Shown: piece by piece, positions 4,712 through 5,371 of the stretch
Layout: every line of letters begins with the position of its first letter
Numbering within the stretch: position 1 is the first letter of the stretch
Source: Bacteroidota bacterium
Lineage (GTDB): Bacteria > Bacteroidota > Bacteroidia > Chitinophagales > Chitinophagaceae
Direction of reading: 5' to 3'
Length of the DNA stretch: 5,371 bases
Assembly (NCBI GenBank): GCA_023409675.1
Contig: JAEYRC010000368.1
Location: 1 to 5,371 of the forward strand
Notes under the pieces: generated by a model
Seen by the model: only the letters and a program-made list of their open reading frames with translations
Database searches by the model: none
What the model was told of the DNA's origin: nothing
Made by a program: the position numbers and the translations under genes

Positions 4712-5371
4712 TTACCTCTCCACCCACCGCAACTCCAGATTGGGTAAATTGATATGCTCATGTGGCGTACGGGGATCGCTCAGTTTCCAGGCTACAGGCA
4801 AAGACTCCCCGCTGCTTACTGAATACTGACCTATCGCTTTAGTATATAGTACCTGGGGATCGGAGAAATTCAGCTTGAAGGGTATTTGCCTGTTAAAGTT
4901 ATTGAAGAGTTTCACCACAATCTGGTTTTTACCTTCCTCCAGTTCAGTCAAAATCAGGTGACGGTTGCCGGTTCGTTTTTCAGGATCCAGGTGCCGTGAT
5001 TTTTCCCTGCCATTCACGTATACGATCAACGCTTCCCCGCTGGTTACCTCAAACAGGAATTGTCGCTTATTGCTTACCGTTAATTCCTGTAAAAGATACC
5101 ATGCGGTCATCATGCCTGCATCAAGCGTATCTTCCAAAGTATGCTGAAGCTTCCAGGGACGCGGATTTTCCTGCGGCCAGGGCTTATCAGCTTCTATTGA
5201 ATGAATGGTGCCATGTGTGCCCTCAATCCCAGAATAAAATGGACCATTAATATACAGCTTACCCAAACGTACCGGTATTTCCTGCCGGTCAATAGGTTGA
5301 ACAGGATCCCCGTCTAGCACGATCTCCCGGCTTACTGATCCAACAGTTAATTCTATTTTCCTGCCCTTTTC
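4712..5371 (-). CDS. C-terminal part of a probable alpha-L-fucosidase-like glycoside hydrolase (5' truncated)
   Basis: The frame is open from the right window edge to a TAA at 4712-4714, giving the last 219 residues of a larger protein. A GTG at 5318-5320 is not the true start, because coding continues upstream (EKGRKIELTVG). The visible part is beta-rich. A segment with FEVTSGEALIVYVNGRE at about visible residues 107-123, followed by ELEEGKNQIVVKLFN at about 143-157, resembles a galactose-binding-like beta-sandwich where a polar loop precedes VNG. The closing PHEHINLPNLELRW pattern is reminiscent of C-terminal ends of Bacteroidota GH29 alpha-L-fucosidases. The catalytic domain is outside the window, so the enzyme class rests on weak recognition and another glycosidase or a sialidase-type accessory domain is possible. 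Such enzymes are usually secreted and trim glycan ends. No other glycan-use gene is seen. Confidence 0.6.
   Translation of the reverse strand, partial: EKGRKIELTVGSVSREIVLDGDPVQPIDRQEIPVRLGKLYINGPFYSGIEGTHGTIHSIEADKPWPQENPRPWKLQHTLEDTLDAGMMTAWYLLQELTVSNKRQFLFEVTSGEALIVYVNGREKSRHLDPEKRTGNRHLILTELEEGKNQIVVKLFNNFNRQIPFKLNFSDPQVLYTKAIGQYSVSSGESLPVAWKLSDPRTPHEHINLPNLELRWVER

Noticed and set aside
1..5371. tRNA, rRNA, CRISPR array or insertion sequence with transposase
   Set aside because: No T-loop-like GTTCRANNC in a cloverleaf context, no regularly spaced direct repeats and no transposase-like frame were found on reading both strands.

Overview
The window most likely comes from a member of the Bacteroidota, probably near Chitinophagaceae. 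This rests on protein character (a large secreted M28 peptidase with a Q after the signal-peptide cleavage site, and a probable GH29-type glycosidase tail), weak or absent Shine-Dalgarno sequences, moderate GC in genes and AT-rich spacers. It is an inference from style; no marker gene is present.

Layout, left to right. Positions 2-88 (+) hold the last 28 codons of an unidentified gene. Positions 304-1287 (+) encode a complete CaCA-family calcium/sodium antiporter of the YrbG/NCX_Mj type. It converges on a complete secreted M28 zinc peptidase at 1522-3084 (-). A strong hairpin between them (1470-1499) reads as the peptidase terminator. Positions 3253-3579 (-) encode a 108-residue, 19-cysteine protein, a cytosolic Csp3-type four-helix-bundle copper storage protein. 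A stretch of about 1.1 kb with no credible gene follows (3580-4711). It contains a perfect 16-bp palindrome, a crowded run of short hairpins at 4050-4180, a G-rich tract and a 10-bp inverted repeat. Positions 4712-5371 (-) hold the C-terminal 219 residues of a probable alpha-L-fucosidase-like glycoside hydrolase that runs off the right edge.

The genes do not form an obvious operon. Spacers are 89 to over 1000 bases, strands are mixed, and each complete gene looks like its own transcription unit. Roles are diverse: cation export at the inner membrane, peptide breakdown outside the cytoplasm, copper buffering in the cytosol and glycan trimming. No multi-gene defence, mobile or biosynthetic system is visible. 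The least explained part is the structured non-coding stretch around 4000-4440, which could be a fragment of a structured RNA such as the 5' part of a group II intron. That idea is unproven.
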